Below, piece after piece: positions 51,207 through 62,029 of a stretch of 64,000 nucleotides of DNA. Both the position numbers and the translations under genes were made by a program. The notes under the pieces are model-generated. The model saw nothing but the letters and a program-made list of their open reading frames with translations. It was not told the origin of the DNA and searched no databases. The DNA comes from Allohoeflea poritis (GTDB lineage: Bacteria; Pseudomonadota; Alphaproteobacteria; Rhizobiales; Rhizobiaceae): contig NZ_JAPJZH010000013.1 in the NCBI RefSeq assembly GCF_027889715.1, positions 79,499 to 143,498 on the forward strand, given 5' to 3'. Positions within the stretch are counted from its first letter, which is position 1; each line of letters opens with the position of its first letter.

Positions 51207-53294
51207 ATGGCGGAATCAACAGCCGTAGCAGTGCCGCCGCTTGAGGGCAGGGGCCGCGATGTCACCTTCGCCATCGGCATCGTCATTATCCTGTCGATCC
51301 TGTTCCTGCCGATCCCGGCATTCCTGATCGATATCGGTCTTGCCTTCTCGATCGCCTTCTCGGTTTTGATCCTGATGGTCGCGCTGTGGATCCAGCGGCC
51401 GCTCGATTTCTCCTCTTTCCCGACGATCCTGCTGATCGCCACGATGACGCGCCTGTCGCTCAACATCGCGACGACCCGCATTATCCTGTCCGAGGGCAAT
51501 GAAGGCATCACCGCCGCCGGCCATGTCATCGGCGGTTTTTCGCAGATGGTCATGTCCGGCGATTTCGTTATCGGCGTGATCGTCTTTCTCATCCTCGTCG
51601 TCGTCAATTTTATCGTCATCACCAAGGGTGCGACCCGTATCGCCGAGGTCGGTGCGCGTTTTACGCTCGATGCAATCCCCGGCAAGCAGATGTCGATCGA
51701 CGCGGATCTCTCCGCCGGACTGATCGACGAGAAGACGGCACAGGCAAGGCGTCGTGAGCTCGAAGAGGAGAGTTCCTTCTTCGGCTCCATGGACGGCGCC
51801 TCGAAATTCGTCCGCGGCGACGCCATTGCCGGCCTCATCATCACGGCGATCAATATCTTCGGCGGCATCATCATCGGCTACACCCGCCATGGCATGGAGA
51901 TCGGAGACGCCGCGGACGTCTTTACCAAGCTTTCCGTCGGTGACGGCCTCGTTTCCCAGATTCCTGCATTGATCGTCTCGCTCGCCGCCGGCCTGCTCGT
52001 CTCGCGCGGCGGCAATGTCGGATCGGCCGATGTCGCTGTTGTCGGCCAGTTGAGCGGCTATCCGCGTGCGCTGTTCGTCGCGGCGGGTCTGATGATCGTG
52101 CTCGCCGTCGTTCCGGGCCTGCCATTCCTGCCCTTCATGATCCTCGGCAGTGCCATGGCCTTCGCCGGCTGGTTCATTCCACGGCAGATCGAGCGCCACA
52201 ACCAGGCGATCCGGCAGAACGAGGAACACGCGCTGCTGGAGCTGAAGAAGCAGGAAAAGGACTCGGTCAAGAACGTTCTGCACACCAGCGAGATCGAGCT
52301 TTGCCTCGGCAAGCACGTCTCCACCAAATTGCTTGGCGCCCATCAGGAACTTGCTTTCCGGGTCGGCAAGATCCGCAAGAAATTCGCCTCGCAATACGGC
52401 TTTGTCGTTCCCGAGATCAAGGTGACCGACGATTTCGCCGTTCCCGACAAATCCTACCAGATCCGCATTCACGGAACCGCGGTCGCGGTCAACGAACTAC
52501 GTGTCGGCGAAGTCATGGTGGTGATCGGCAATGGCAGGAAGCCGGCCGTTCCGGGTGATGAAATCCGCGAACCCGCCTTTGGTCTGCCGGCGGTCTCGGT
52601 GCCCGAGAGCTTGGCGGAAGAGGTCAAGCGTGAAGGTTTCCAGCCGATCGACAATGTCTCGGTCGTGCTGACGCATCTGAGCGAGGTAATCCGCAACAAT
52701 CTGCCGCAGCTCCTGTCCTACAAGGACATGAAATCCCTTCTCGACCGGCTCGATCCCGAGTATCGCAAGCTGGCCGACGAGATCTGCTCCAATCACATGT
52801 CCTATTCGGGCCTGCAGGCGGTGCTCAAGCTGCTGCTTGCCGAGCGTGTCTCGATCCGCAACCTTCATCTCATCCTGGAGGCGGTCGCGGAACTGGCGCC
52901 GCATTTGCGCAAGACCGAGCAGATCGTCGAGCATGTGCGCATCCGCATGGCGCAGCAGCTGTGCGGCGATCTTGCCGACAATGGCGTGCTGCGCGTACTG
53001 CGGCTCGGCAACCGCTGGGATCTTGCCTTCCATCAGGCGCTCAAGCGCGATGCCAAGGGCGATGTCGTCGAGTTCGACATCGAGCCGGCGCTGCTCGAGG
53101 AATTCAGCGAACAGGCCACCAAGGTGATCCGCGGGCACCTCGATGCCGGCACGCGTTTCGTACTCGTGACGGCACCCGATGCGCGGCCCTATGTGCGCAT
53201 GATCATCGAGCGCCTGTTTGCAACGCTTCCCGTCATCTCGCATGTCGAGATCGCCAAGGGCGTGGAAATACAGATCCTCGGTTCGATCTCATGA
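51207..53294 (+). CDS. flhA: Flagellar biosynthesis protein FlhA
   Basis: Largest export-gate subunit, 695 residues: about eight membrane segments in the first 330 residues, the FHIPEP-type block ([20 protein letters not shown] then [20 protein letters not shown]), and the cytoplasmic domain that docks chaperone-substrate complexes. It starts the flhA-fliR-FliJ-like-flgJ unit. In most rhizobia it lies next to fliQ. Confidence 0.97.
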   Translation: MAESTAVAVPPLEGRGRDVTFAIGIVIILSILFLPIPAFLIDIGLAFSIAFSVLILMVALWIQRPLDFSSFPTILLIATMTRLSLNIATTRIILSEGNEGITAAGHVIGGFSQMVMSGDFVIGVIVFLILVVVNFIVITKGATRIAEVGARFTLDAIPGKQMSIDADLSAGLIDEKTAQARRRELEEESSFFGSMDGASKFVRGDAIAGLIITAINIFGGIIIGYTRHGMEIGDAADVFTKLSVGDGLVSQIPALIVSLAAGLLVSRGGNVGSADVAVVGQLSGYPRALFVAAGLMIVLAVVPGLPFLPFMILGSAMAFAGWFIPRQIERHNQAIRQNEEHALLELKKQEKDSVKNVLHTSEIELCLGKHVSTKLLGAHQELAFRVGKIRKKFASQYGFVVPEIKVTDDFAVPDKSYQIRIHGTAVAVNELRVGEVMVVIGNGRKPAVPGDEIREPAFGLPAVSVPESLAEEVKREGFQPIDNVSVVLTHLSEVIRNNLPQLLSYKDMKSLLDRLDPEYRKLADEICSNHMSYSGLQAVLKLLLAERVSIRNLHLILEAVAELAPHLRKTEQIVEHVRIRMAQQLCGDLADNGVLRVLRLGNRWDLAFHQALKRDAKGDVVEFDIEPALLEEFSEQATKVIRGHLDAGTRFVLVTAPDARPYVRMIIERLFATLPVISHVEIAKGVEIQILGSIS

Positions 53295-54043
53295 TCAGCG
53301 ATCTGGAGGGAACGGTCCTCGCACTGGTCGCCTCCTTCAGTCGCATCGGCGCCTGCTTCATGTTGATGCCCGGTCTCGGCAGTTTCCGCGTGCCGGCGCA
53401 AGTCCGCCTCTTCGTGGCCATTGCCGCCTCGATGGCGCTTCTGCCGCTGATGTGGCAGTCGATCTACCCCAAGGTCGCCGTCTCCACGTCTGCCTATCTC
53501 TCGTTGATCTTCGTGGAACTGCTGATCGGCGCGGTGCTCGGTCTGGTTGCCCGATTCTATGTGCTTTCCCTGCAGTTTGCCGGAACCGCCGTCTCCATGA
53601 TGATCGGCTACAACCCCATGGCAAGCGCCGGTGTCGAAGAGAACGAGCCGCAGACCGAACTCGGCTCGCTGATCGGGCTGACCGGCCTTCTGATCCTCTT
53701 CATGATGGATTTCCACCACATCGTCATCGAGGCGCTGACGATGTCCTACGACCTGATGCCGGTGGGCGGCAGTTTCGACGCGCAAATGGCGCTGATCACA
53801 CTGTCGGACACCCTGTCCTCCTCCTTCATGATCATCTTGCGGCTGATCAGCCCGTTCCTGATCTACGGCCTGATCTTCAACCTGGCGGTCGGCATGGTCA
53901 ACAAGCTGGCGCCGCAGATTCCGGTCTATTTCATCTCGCTGCCGTTCATCCTGACCGGTGGTCTGTTCCTTCTGTTCTTCGGCTCCGGCGAGTTCTTTCG
54001 CCAGTTCGCCGACGGGTTCGTTCCGGTGTTCGATGGCCGCTGA
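53291..54043 (+). CDS. fliR: Flagellar biosynthesis protein FliR
   Basis: Export-gate membrane protein of 250 residues from the ATG at 53291, overlapping the flhA stop by 4 bp. It is hydrophobic throughout with the family blocks [20 protein letters not shown] and [20 protein letters not shown]. The frame extends upstream inside flhA, a shadow. The downstream FliJ-like gene overlaps it by 11 bp. Confidence 0.94.
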   Translation: MISDLEGTVLALVASFSRIGACFMLMPGLGSFRVPAQVRLFVAIAASMALLPLMWQSIYPKVAVSTSAYLSLIFVELLIGAVLGLVARFYVLSLQFAGTAVSMMIGYNPMASAGVEENEPQTELGSLIGLTGLLILFMMDFHHIVIEALTMSYDLMPVGGSFDAQMALITLSDTLSSSFMIILRLISPFLIYGLIFNLAVGMVNKLAPQIPVYFISLPFILTGGLFLLFFGSGEFFRQFADGFVPVFDGR

Positions 54044-54482
54044 CGCATTCGAGAAACGGGCCCGCAACCTGAAACGGCTTGCGGCGTTGCAGGGCCAGCT
54101 GCACAAGCTGGCGGAGACCGAACTGGCGGAGACCAACCGGCAGCGCATCGTGGTAGGCGAGCAGATTGCGCATCTCGTCGAGGTGATGGGCGGTCTCTCG
54201 CAGGTACACCGCCTGTTTCCCGAGCTTTACGCGCGGCAGCTGGACAAGCTCAAGAGCCGCGAACGCACGCTGGCGGCGCAGGCGCAACTGCAGGAGCAGA
54301 AAGTCCTGCGCGAGCGCACCAAACAGGAGCGCCTCGGTGATCATCTCGTGACAGCCAGCGCGGAGGTCGAAAGGATGCGCGAGGATGAAAGCCTGCTCGA
54401 TCTTCTCGATGCGGTCAAAGGGGCCGGGCAGGAAAACCATGGCAGCCGCGCTCCAGCCTCCCGTAAGCTTCGTGGTGCATAG
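54033..54482 (+). CDS. FliJ-like coiled-coil protein (candidate)
   Basis: A 149-residue protein from the ATG at 54033. Residues about 5-125 are one long charged coiled coil (EKRARNLKRLAALQGQLHKL; RERTLAAQAQLQEQKVLRER) without signal or membrane segment. FliJ, the small coiled-coil export chaperone that binds FliI and FlhA, has this size and layout, and no other FliJ candidate is in the window. The name is inferred from structure and context. Confidence 0.6.
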   Translation: MAADAFEKRARNLKRLAALQGQLHKLAETELAETNRQRIVVGEQIAHLVEVMGGLSQVHRLFPELYARQLDKLKSRERTLAAQAQLQEQKVLRERTKQERLGDHLVTASAEVERMREDESLLDLLDAVKGAGQENHGSRAPASRKLRGA

Positions 54483-54511
54483 TTGCCGGCGACGACCGAG
54501 AGGATGATTCA

Positions 54512-55027
54512 TTGGCAATATCACCGCCGAGCGACCTTGTTCTGGATGTGGTCCGTGCCGCCGATCCGGCCAATGTGCGCGAGGCGCACCGCAAGCTGCT
54601 TGCCAAGTCCTCTGAGGCTGCGGCGCCGGCTTTCGAACCGCTGGCGGACCGGCCAATCGGCGCCAGGGTGCAGGCCGATGCCGGCAATGTGCCGCAGGCC
54701 CACCGGGAATTCGAGGCCATGGTGCTCCAGTCTTTCATCAAGAGCATGTTGCCCACCGACGCGGAAAACCTCTACGGCAGCGGTACTGCCGGGGATATCT
54801 GGAAGGGCATGATGGCCGAGCAATTGGGCAAGGCGCTCGCTGCTGCCGGCGGTATTGGTATCGCGGAACAGCTGTCTGACCAGCGCCAGCCGGCGCAGGC
54901 CAATGAGGACCATGCGCGGTCCACGGGCGACAATCGCAACTATGCGAACGGCCTTGTGCAGCAGATCCAGCGCGACATTCTGGGCAATGCCGGCGAACAG
55001 ACCGGCCCATTCCATGAGAAGACCTGA
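54512..55027 (+). CDS. flgJ: Rod-binding protein FlgJ, single-domain form
   Basis: Rod cap/scaffold of 171 residues starting at a TTG (54512) behind a GAGAGGAT site. The FlgJ N-terminal domain is recognised by REFEAMVLQSFIKSMLPTDA, the LYGSGTAGDIWKGMMAEQLG block and a helical tail. The C-terminal muramidase of enteric FlgJ is absent; a separate SLT transglycosylase is encoded at 23140. Confidence 0.85.
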   Translation: MAISPPSDLVLDVVRAADPANVREAHRKLLAKSSEAAAPAFEPLADRPIGARVQADAGNVPQAHREFEAMVLQSFIKSMLPTDAENLYGSGTAGDIWKGMMAEQLGKALAAAGGIGIAEQLSDQRQPAQANEDHARSTGDNRNYANGLVQQIQRDILGNAGEQTGPFHEKT

Positions 55028-55042
55028 CGCTCGGAGTAGACA

Positions 55043-55432
55043 ATGATCGGGAGCCAAAGCGATATGGGCAACCAGAATGCGGATGACCGGGTGGCAAAGG
55101 TCCTGGGCCGGCTCGATGCGATCCTTGATGCTGAAAACAGCGCGCTCGGCACGGATCCGGACTTTGATGTCAACGCCTCCAATATTCGCAAGAGCCGCTG
55201 CCTCTACGAGCTGTCCTTGTTGGAAGAAGCCGTCCCGCCGCAGCAACTGAGCCGTTCGCATGGTCAGATGTTGCGCGTCATCCACGACAAGCTGGAGCGG
55301 AACACCGCCAAGGTGAAAGCGCATCTCGAGGCCGTACGCCGGGTCACGGATCTTTTGCGCGATGCTGTGCAGGAAGCGGAGGCAGATGGCACATACACGG
55401 CTGAGCAGTTCTATTTGCGTGAGGCCGGATGA
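55043..55432 (+). CDS. FlgN-like export chaperone (candidate)
   Basis: A 129-residue all-helical protein with heptad-like spacing (DDRVAKVLGRLDAILDAENS; LERNTAKVKAHLEAVRRVTD). FlgN, the chaperone of FlgK and FlgL, has this size and a similar helical pattern ending in a flexible tail. It follows flgJ. No motif is decisive, so the assignment is tentative; otherwise a conserved flagellar-cluster protein of unknown role. Confidence 0.5.
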   Translation: MIGSQSDMGNQNADDRVAKVLGRLDAILDAENSALGTDPDFDVNASNIRKSRCLYELSLLEEAVPPQQLSRSHGQMLRVIHDKLERNTAKVKAHLEAVRRVTDLLRDAVQEAEADGTYTAEQFYLREAG

Positions 55433-55938
55433 TCAAACTCGCCATTTCCGGGGTCTGGATCTGCGCCGTCACGCTCGCTTCGGTCTATTTCTCCCTGCAA
55501 GTCGCGTCCGAAACGTCCAATCCCAAGGAAGAAACCGAATTCTTCGGCGGACTCGACTATGTGCGCTCCGACCTCATGTCGATCCCGGCGATCTACGACG
55601 GCGAGGTCCGGGGCTATTTCATCACCCGGCTCGTCTACACGGCTGAACCGGAGATTCTCAATTCGCTCAGCCTGCCGCCTGAGATGCTCATTACCGACGA
55701 GCTCTTCAGCCTGCTGGTCGGCGAACGCGTCATCGATCTGACCAGGGTCGAGCAATTTGACCTGGACGCTTTCCGGATCGTTGTCCGCGACCGTTTGAAC
55801 GATCGGCTGAAAAAGAAGGTCTTCCACGAAGTCCTTGTCGAGCAGATGGAATTCCTGACCAAGGCGGAGGTTCGCAACCGCGCACGCCAGCGGCGACTGC
55901 CGCCGCCGCCGGTCAAGTCGGTGGGCGAGGAAGGCTGA
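55429..55938 (+). CDS. Single-pass membrane protein of the flagellar cluster, unknown function
   Basis: A 169-residue protein with one N-terminal membrane helix (LAISGVWICAVTLASVYFSL) and a periplasmic domain (YVRSDLMSIPAIYDGEVRGY then FITRLVYTAEPEILNSLSLP) with an overall plan like FliL. It overlaps the FlgN-like gene by 4 bp and closes the flhA unit. Rhizobial clusters have an unnamed homologue here; I assign no function. Confidence 0.7.
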   Translation: MIKLAISGVWICAVTLASVYFSLQVASETSNPKEETEFFGGLDYVRSDLMSIPAIYDGEVRGYFITRLVYTAEPEILNSLSLPPEMLITDELFSLLVGERVIDLTRVEQFDLDAFRIVVRDRLNDRLKKKVFHEVLVEQMEFLTKAEVRNRARQRRLPPPPVKSVGEEG

Positions 55939-56495
55939 GCCGGTATCGATATCGGTTGTCATGACAGGCCGCAGGGTTCGCAAAGCACGACCTCAACAAT
56001 TTTTTTTGGAAATATTGGAATATATATTTGAAATCGCGCTTTTATTTACTAAAGTAATTAACCAGTAAGTGCGTTGCATATTAGTAAGTATTGATCCGAA
56101 ACGGCGAGCCGGAAGCGAAGTAATTCGTTTTGTGGGACATGAAGGCGGTCCGGAAATACGACCGCCGGCTGCGGGCATATTCTGTGGAATTCCCGGCGTC
56201 AAACTCTGCCTTTTGTGATCGGACCGCAAACGGATACAGGTAGCATGTCCTCTATACCGGCGGGCCAGTCCGGCTCGTCGGTTCCGTTTTGCCGTTACCG
56301 GCATTTCCAGTGAGCCAGCCGAGCATCGATATCCCGATTTTCCGGTGACCGCCGCGCCGGCGCAACAAGGCGTCTTGACGGCGATTGTCTGTTCACCGAA
56401 TCTTTTCCGCGCAATTATCCGGTTTTGTCAGGGAGCAGCGCCGCAGTCGTGATCTGCTCCGGGCGGGCAGACGCGAATGGGCTCGAAGGGCACTG
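55939..56495. other. A/T-rich intergenic region
   Basis: 557 bp without a credible gene. About 55995-56085 is strongly A/T-rich with T-runs and TATATAT, unlike the rest of the window, and probably holds the promoter of the polysaccharide gene. I see no terminator for the flagellar unit and no clear -35/-10 pair. Confidence 0.6.
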
Positions 56496-58361
56496 ATGGA
56501 CGATCCTCGATCAAACGATGCAATGGGGCGGCGCGGGTCTCTCATGAACACCGATCGGGATCGACAGACGGACACGGCCCCTGTCGACCGACAGGCACTG
56601 ATCGATCGCGTCAGGGCGGCTGCCCGCGATACGCACGGACACGAAGTATCCGCAACGGCTGACGGCGATCGTGGGAAAGGCCCGACACGCCGGGCAGGGC
56701 CGACCGCCCCGGCAGCGCCGGACCGGGCAATTTGGCACAATCGTTTGCTCGTTGCCTTCACGACCATTCTCGGCGCTGCGCTTGGCGTCGCACTGGCGCT
56801 CTCCCTGCCCCAAAGATATGAGGCAGTGAGCAAGCTGCTGCTCGATCCCAGCGGTCTTCCGCGGACCGATGTCGATCTTCCGCCGGGAGCCTATTCGGCC
56901 GAAACCATGCGCGCACTTGCCGACAGCCAGGTGAAAACAATTGGCTCAAGTTCCGTTTTGAAGACCGTCGTCGAAGATCTGGACCTGGCTGACGATCCCC
57001 AGTTCAACGGCACCGGTCCGGCCGGGATCGCAGGTGCGGCCCGCCTGTTCCGCAACCTCCTTTCCGCCGGGAAAAACGAAGACCGGGCCAACCGGGAGGT
57101 CCTCGCGTTACAGTCCCTGTCGCGGAACGTGTCCGTCCTGCGCGGTGAAGATTCACTCATTGTTTCTATCTCGGCCGTGACCGGCGACCCCGGCAAGTCG
57201 GCGCTGATCGCCAACCGGATCGCCGATGTCTACATCGCCGTCCAGCGGGAGGCCCGGCTGGCACCGTCCGTGCGTGACCTGGCGGCCCTGACGCGTCAGC
57301 TCGACGTGCTCCTTGCCGATGTCGAGGCCGCGGAGCAACGGGTTGCGCAGTTCCGGGCCGACAATGATCTGGTCGGCGCCGGCGCGACATCGATCGACGA
57401 CCAGCGGATCGTGCTGCTTGACCGGCGGTTGGCGCAGTTGCGTGCCCGCAAGGCGGAGATTCAACGAGCGTCAGAAACCAGCGGCGCGCTTGATATCGAC
57501 GCCGTACTGTCTCAAGCCGCGCCGGAAATCCTGCAGGCTTCAATCATCGGCGAACTGCGCGCCGAATATGCAGCCGCCAAACGCGCCGCCGAAGCGCTGG
57601 CAAACAGCCTCGGCGCGCGCCATCCCCGGCGCATCGCCGCCGAACAGGCGCTGGGATCGGCGCGCCTGGAAGTCGACAGGGAATTGCGCCGGATTGCCAG
57701 GGCGACACAGGTCGAACTGGAGCGGATTGTCCAATCGGAACGGCAGCTTGCCGGCGAACGCGCGGCACTGAAAAGCGAACAGGCCGCAACATCCGCCGCC
57801 CTGGACCGATTGCGGGAACTGGAGCGCGAGGCAGATGCGGCATCGGCGCTCTATCGGTCCTTCCTGGACGAGGCGCGCGAACCTCGCGAGCTGCAGGAGC
57901 GCGATACCGGCAACATCCGGGTGATCTCGGAGGCCACGCCGCCGGTCCGGCCAATCGGACCGCCGCGACTGTTTATCGCGGCCGGCGGTCTGGTTCTCGG
58001 CTTTGCTGCCGGTCTCTTTGCAACGATGGTGATGGGTCCCGCGCGAAGCCTGACGCCCGACAAGGACGGACGCTCGGAGACCGTTGTCAAAGGGCCACCG
58101 CATCCGGTGGAAGCCCTGCCGCCGGCGCCCGGGCATCCACCGCGCGAAAGGCAGGAGGACCAAATTGCGCAGAAAGGGTTGCCCAACCCGCCCGTCCTCC
58201 AGACCGAAGACACGGAGACAGGCGATATCGAAAGCCGAAGCCGCAGAAGCAAGGAAATGCGGGAGGTGTTGGATCGCCTGCAGAAGGCCCGCGAGGAAGC
58301 GCGTGTTCGGGACACAAAAAACCCGGAACACGCCGGTTCGACAGAAAACGGCGTGGGCTGA
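56496..58361 (+). CDS. Wzz/GumC-type polysaccharide chain-length protein
   Basis: Inner-membrane polysaccharide co-polymerase or exporter. From the ATG at 56496 (GAAGGG site six bases upstream) it has 621 residues; ATGs at 56523 and 56544 are alternatives. A first membrane helix (LVAFTTILGAALGVALALSL) precedes the Wzz domain, then a long coiled coil (residues about 240-470) and a second helix preceded by the proline motif TPPVRPIGPPR. The tail is disordered and charged. No Walker motif follows, so the cytoplasmic tyrosine-kinase domain of Wzc-type proteins is absent. Confidence 0.85.
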   Translation: MDDPRSNDAMGRRGSLMNTDRDRQTDTAPVDRQALIDRVRAAARDTHGHEVSATADGDRGKGPTRRAGPTAPAAPDRAIWHNRLLVAFTTILGAALGVALALSLPQRYEAVSKLLLDPSGLPRTDVDLPPGAYSAETMRALADSQVKTIGSSSVLKTVVEDLDLADDPQFNGTGPAGIAGAARLFRNLLSAGKNEDRANREVLALQSLSRNVSVLRGEDSLIVSISAVTGDPGKSALIANRIADVYIAVQREARLAPSVRDLAALTRQLDVLLADVEAAEQRVAQFRADNDLVGAGATSIDDQRIVLLDRRLAQLRARKAEIQRASETSGALDIDAVLSQAAPEILQASIIGELRAEYAAAKRAAEALANSLGARHPRRIAAEQALGSARLEVDRELRRIARATQVELERIVQSERQLAGERAALKSEQAATSAALDRLRELEREADAASALYRSFLDEAREPRELQERDTGNIRVISEATPPVRPIGPPRLFIAAGGLVLGFAAGLFATMVMGPARSLTPDKDGRSETVVKGPPHPVEALPPAPGHPPRERQEDQIAQKGLPNPPVLQTEDTETGDIESRSRRSKEMREVLDRLQKAREEARVRDTKNPEHAGSTENGVG

Positions 58362-58466
58362 CCATTTCCCAAGCGCAAAATTTGCATTATGCAGCGGACA
58401 GGCGGCAAACGGCGCATTGGAAATTGTCCATTCGCGCCGCGCAACAGTGTATTGGGAGCATCGCAG

Positions 58467-59384
58467 ATGACAGCAGTTACCGAAACGGCAACGGTGATTG
58501 ACGGCAAGGCCGTCGCAGAGAGCGTCGTGGAGACAGTCAAATCGGCAGCCGCCGAGCTGAAGCAGGCGGCGGGCGTCGTTCCCGGCATCGCGGTGGTCAT
58601 CGTCGGCGAGGACCCGGCCAGCCAGGTCTATGTCGCCTCGAAGGGCAAGAAAGCCAAGGAATGCGGCTTTCACTCCGTCCAGCACACGCTGGCGGAAGCC
58701 ACCAGCGAGGCCGATCTCCTTTCGCTCGTGGAGGATCTCAACAATGATCCGCAGATCCACGGCATACTCGTGCAGCTTCCGCTGCCCGGCCATATCGATG
58801 ACGGCCGGGTCATCCAGGCGATCGATCCGGAGAAGGATGTCGACGGTTTCCACGTCATCAATGCCGGCAAGCTGACCATCGGCGACATGGACACGGCCTT
58901 CGTTCCCTGCACGCCTGCCGGTTCCATGCTGCTGATCGAGCGGGTGCGCGGCAAGGATCTGTCCGGTCTCAACGCCGTTGTCGTCGGCCGCTCCAACATT
59001 GTCGGCAAGCCGATGGCAAGCCTGCTGCTGGCCGCCAATGCGACCGTTACCATCTGCCACAGCCGCACGCCCGACCTGCCGGCCACATGCCGCAACGCGG
59101 ACATCCTCGTTGCCGCCGTCGGGCGGCCCGAAATGGTCCGGGGGGACTGGGTCAAGCCCGGCGCCACGGTCATCGATGTGGGAATCAACCGCATTCCCGT
59201 GCCGGAGCGCGGCGAGGGCAAGACACGGCTCGTCGGCGATGTCGCCTATGCCGAATGCGCGGAGGTCGCGGGCGCGATCACCCCCGTTCCGGGCGGTGTC
59301 GGCCCGATGACCATCGCCATGCTGATGGCCAATACGCTGGTCTCGGCCTGCCGCCATGCCGGCAGGACGCCGCCGGCTTTCTGA
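58467..59384 (+). CDS. folD: Bifunctional methylenetetrahydrofolate dehydrogenase/cyclohydrolase FolD
   Basis: Interconverts 5,10-methylene- and 10-formyl-tetrahydrofolate. From the ATG at 58467 the product is 305 residues. Family signatures: [20 protein letters not shown] with the catalytic lysine, [17 protein letters not shown] for NADP binding and [18 protein letters not shown] near the end. It is convergent with edd, with only 6 bp between the stops. Confidence 0.96.
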   Translation: MTAVTETATVIDGKAVAESVVETVKSAAAELKQAAGVVPGIAVVIVGEDPASQVYVASKGKKAKECGFHSVQHTLAEATSEADLLSLVEDLNNDPQIHGILVQLPLPGHIDDGRVIQAIDPEKDVDGFHVINAGKLTIGDMDTAFVPCTPAGSMLLIERVRGKDLSGLNAVVVGRSNIVGKPMASLLLAANATVTICHSRTPDLPATCRNADILVAAVGRPEMVRGDWVKPGATVIDVGINRIPVPERGEGKTRLVGDVAYAECAEVAGAITPVPGGVGPMTIAMLMANTLVSACRHAGRTPPAF

Positions 59385-59390
59385 TCCGGA

Positions 59391-61211
59391 TCAGCTGTAG
59401 AGCACGCTCGCGCCGTTATCGGCGCGTCCGGCGATCGCCCGGAAATTGGCGAAGATCTCGCGGCCCATGCCGTGTTCGCTCTCCGTAAGGTCTGCCTTGG
59501 CCGGCGCGCGCGCCGCGAATTCGGCTTCGTCGACCAGTACCTCCAGCGTTCCCTCCACCGCGTCGAGGCGGATGATATCGCCATCGCGAAGCTTGGCGAT
59601 CGGGCCTTCATCCAGCGCCTCCGGTGTGACGTGAATGGCCGCCGGCACCTTGCCGGAGGCGCCCGACATGCGCCCGTCCGTCACCAGCGCCACCTTGAAG
59701 CCGCGATCCTGCAGCACGCCGAGGGGAGGGGTCATCTTGTGCAGTTCCGGCATGCCGTTGGCGCGCGGTCCCTGGAAACGCACGACAGCAACGAAATCGC
59801 GATCGAGTTCGCCGGCCTTGAAGGCCGCCTGCAGCGCATGCTGTGAGGAAAACACCTTGGCCGGCGCCTCGATCACATGCCGCTCCGGCTTGACCGCCGA
59901 AATCTTGACGACCGATTTGCCGAGATTGCCGGTCAGCATTTTCAGGCCGCCATTATCCTGGAACGGTTTCTCGATGGTCGAAAGGATCTTCGGATTGGCG
60001 CTGACGGCCGGCGCCGGTTCGCGCGCAATGCTGCCGTCGTCGTTGAGCTTCGGTTCGATGGCATAATCGGCAAGGCCTTCGCCCCAGACCGTGCGCACGT
60101 CGTCATGCAGCAATCCGCCCTTCAGCAGTTGCGAGATCAGGTAGCCCAGGCCGCCGGCCGCATGGAAATGGTTCACATCGGACGGGCCGTTCGGATAGAC
60201 CCGCGCCAGAAGTGGCACCAGGTCGGAAAGCTCGGAAATGTCCTCCCAGGTCAGCACGATACCGGCGGCGCGGGCCATGGCGATAAGGTGCATCGTATGG
60301 TTCGTGGAGCCGCCCGTCGCATGCAGGCCGACAAGGCCGTTGATCACGCTGCGCTCGTCGAACATGACGCCCGCGGGTGTGTACTCGTTGCCGAGCGCGG
60401 TAATCGCCAGTGCCCGCTTGGCCGCTTCCTTCGTCAGCGCGTCGCGCAGCGGCGTGCCCGGATTGATGAAGGATGCGCCGGGCAGGTGAAAGCCCATGAG
60501 CTCCATCAGCATCTGGTTGGAGTTTGCCGTGCCGTAGAAGGTGCAGGTGCCGGGGCCGTGATAGGATTTGGATTCGGCTTCCAATAGCTCGGCACGGCCG
60601 ACCTTACCCTCCGCGTAGAGCTGGCGGATGCGCACCTTCTCTTCATTTGGCAGTCCCGACGTCATCGGCCCGGCCGGAATGAAGACCGCGGGCAGGTGGC
60701 CGAATGTCAACGCCGCAATGACCAGTCCGGGAACGATCTTGTCGCACACACCGAGATAGGCCGCCGCGTCGAACATGTTGTGCGAAAGGCCGACCGTCGC
60801 CGACAGCGCGATCACGTCGCGCGAGAACAGCGACAGATCCATGCCAGGCTGGCCCTGCGTGACGCCGTCGCACATGGCAGGCACGCCGCCGGCCACCTGC
60901 GCCACGCCACCGGCCTCGCGCGCTGCTTCGCGGATCTGTGCCGGAAACGTCTCGAATGGCTGATGCGCGGAGAGCATGTCGTTATAGGCGGTGATGATGC
61001 CCAGATTGGCGACCCGGTCGCCGGCGAGCGCTTCCTTGTCATGCGTGCCGCAGGCGGCGAAGCCGTGCGCGAGGTTGCCGCAGGAAAGGACGGTGCGGTT
61101 CGGGCCTTCCTCGGCGGCCTTGCGGGTGCGCTCCAGATAGGCCTCGCGCGTCGGTTTTGATCGCTCGACGAGGCGCTTGGTGATCGAAAGGACGGATGCG
61201 TTTGCGGACAT
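59391..61211 (-). CDS. edd: Phosphogluconate dehydratase
   Basis: First dedicated Entner-Doudoroff enzyme: 6-phosphogluconate to 2-keto-3-deoxy-6-phosphogluconate. From the ATG at 61211 ([10 protein letters not shown]) it has 606 residues. IlvD/Edd signatures are intact, including cysteines expected to hold the iron-sulfur cluster ([40 protein letters not shown]) and the [20 protein letters not shown] block. It is the last gene of the zwf-pgl-edd operon; eda is not in the window. Confidence 0.96.
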   Translation of the reverse strand: MSANASVLSITKRLVERSKPTREAYLERTRKAAEEGPNRTVLSCGNLAHGFAACGTHDKEALAGDRVANLGIITAYNDMLSAHQPFETFPAQIREAAREAGGVAQVAGGVPAMCDGVTQGQPGMDLSLFSRDVIALSATVGLSHNMFDAAAYLGVCDKIVPGLVIAALTFGHLPAVFIPAGPMTSGLPNEEKVRIRQLYAEGKVGRAELLEAESKSYHGPGTCTFYGTANSNQMLMELMGFHLPGASFINPGTPLRDALTKEAAKRALAITALGNEYTPAGVMFDERSVINGLVGLHATGGSTNHTMHLIAMARAAGIVLTWEDISELSDLVPLLARVYPNGPSDVNHFHAAGGLGYLISQLLKGGLLHDDVRTVWGEGLADYAIEPKLNDDGSIAREPAPAVSANPKILSTIEKPFQDNGGLKMLTGNLGKSVVKISAVKPERHVIEAPAKVFSSQHALQAAFKAGELDRDFVAVVRFQGPRANGMPELHKMTPPLGVLQDRGFKVALVTDGRMSGASGKVPAAIHVTPEALDEGPIAKLRDGDIIRLDAVEGTLEVLVDEAEFAARAPAKADLTESEHGMGREIFANFRAIAGRADNGASVLYS

Positions 61212-61315
61212 GGTTTTCCTGCCGATGGTTCGTTTCACAACGGTTCAAGTAGGAGGCCGGTTTCTCCGGTTCTGTTCATCGTCGTCTTCTGCAGCGCTGC
61301 AATAGCTCTGGGCCT

Positions 61316-62029
61316 TCAGGGTGCCCAGTAGACCTGCAGCGGTCGTTTCGTTTCCCTCAAGATAGCGCGGACCGGCAAAGCCTCCACCGGACCCGGCTCG
61401 AGCGCGGCCTCCAGGACATCTCGTTTTTCCGTGCCCTCGATATGCAGGATGACGCTTTCCGCCCCATGCAGCACCGGTTGCGTCAGGGTCAGCCGGGGCT
61501 CCGGAATGCCCGGGGCCTCGATGGCCATCACGGTCTTTTCCTGCTCGGGATCGGTGGCGGCCGCCAGTTCGGGGCTGCCCGGAAACCAGGAGGCGGTGTG
61601 CCCGTCGGTCCCGAGACCGAGCACGGCAATGTCGATGGGCTTTTCCAGCGCGTCGATCTTCGACGCTGCCTCGTTGGCCGCCTCTTCCGGGGAGAAGCCT
61701 TCGCAATAAAGCGGGATGAACTGTGCGAAAGCCGCCTCGTTCTGCAACAGATGGGTGGCAACCAGCCGGTGGTTGGAGCGTTCATGGGACGGCGGAACGA
61801 AGCGTTCGTCTACGAGCGTGACGATGACCTTCGACCAGTCGATGTCCGTCCGGCTGAGCGCCTGGAACATGTTTCGCGGGGTGGAACCGCCGGAAACGGC
61901 GAGCACCGCCGCTCCGTCGCGCATGATGGCCGTCTGCAGTGCGCCGGCGATGTCCGCCGACAGAGCCGCGGCGAGCGCCTGCCGGTTGGCGTAGTTGTTG
62001 AACTGCGGTTCGTGCCTATCTGCTTTCAT
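61316..62029 (-). CDS. pgl: 6-phosphogluconolactonase
   Basis: Hydrolyses 6-phosphogluconolactone in the oxidative pentose-phosphate/Entner-Doudoroff route; 237 residues of the NagB/DevB family. The blocks AVSGGSTPRNMFQALSRTDI, VTLVDERFVPPSHERSNHRL and GLGTDGHTASWFPGSPEL are characteristic. Its start overlaps the zwf stop by 14 bp, so the two are coupled. Confidence 0.95.
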   Translation of the reverse strand: MKADRHEPQFNNYANRQALAAALSADIAGALQTAIMRDGAAVLAVSGGSTPRNMFQALSRTDIDWSKVIVTLVDERFVPPSHERSNHRLVATHLLQNEAAFAQFIPLYCEGFSPEEAANEAASKIDALEKPIDIAVLGLGTDGHTASWFPGSPELAAATDPEQEKTVMAIEAPGIPEPRLTLTQPVLHGAESVILHIEGTEKRDVLEAALEPGPVEALPVRAILRETKRPLQVYWAP

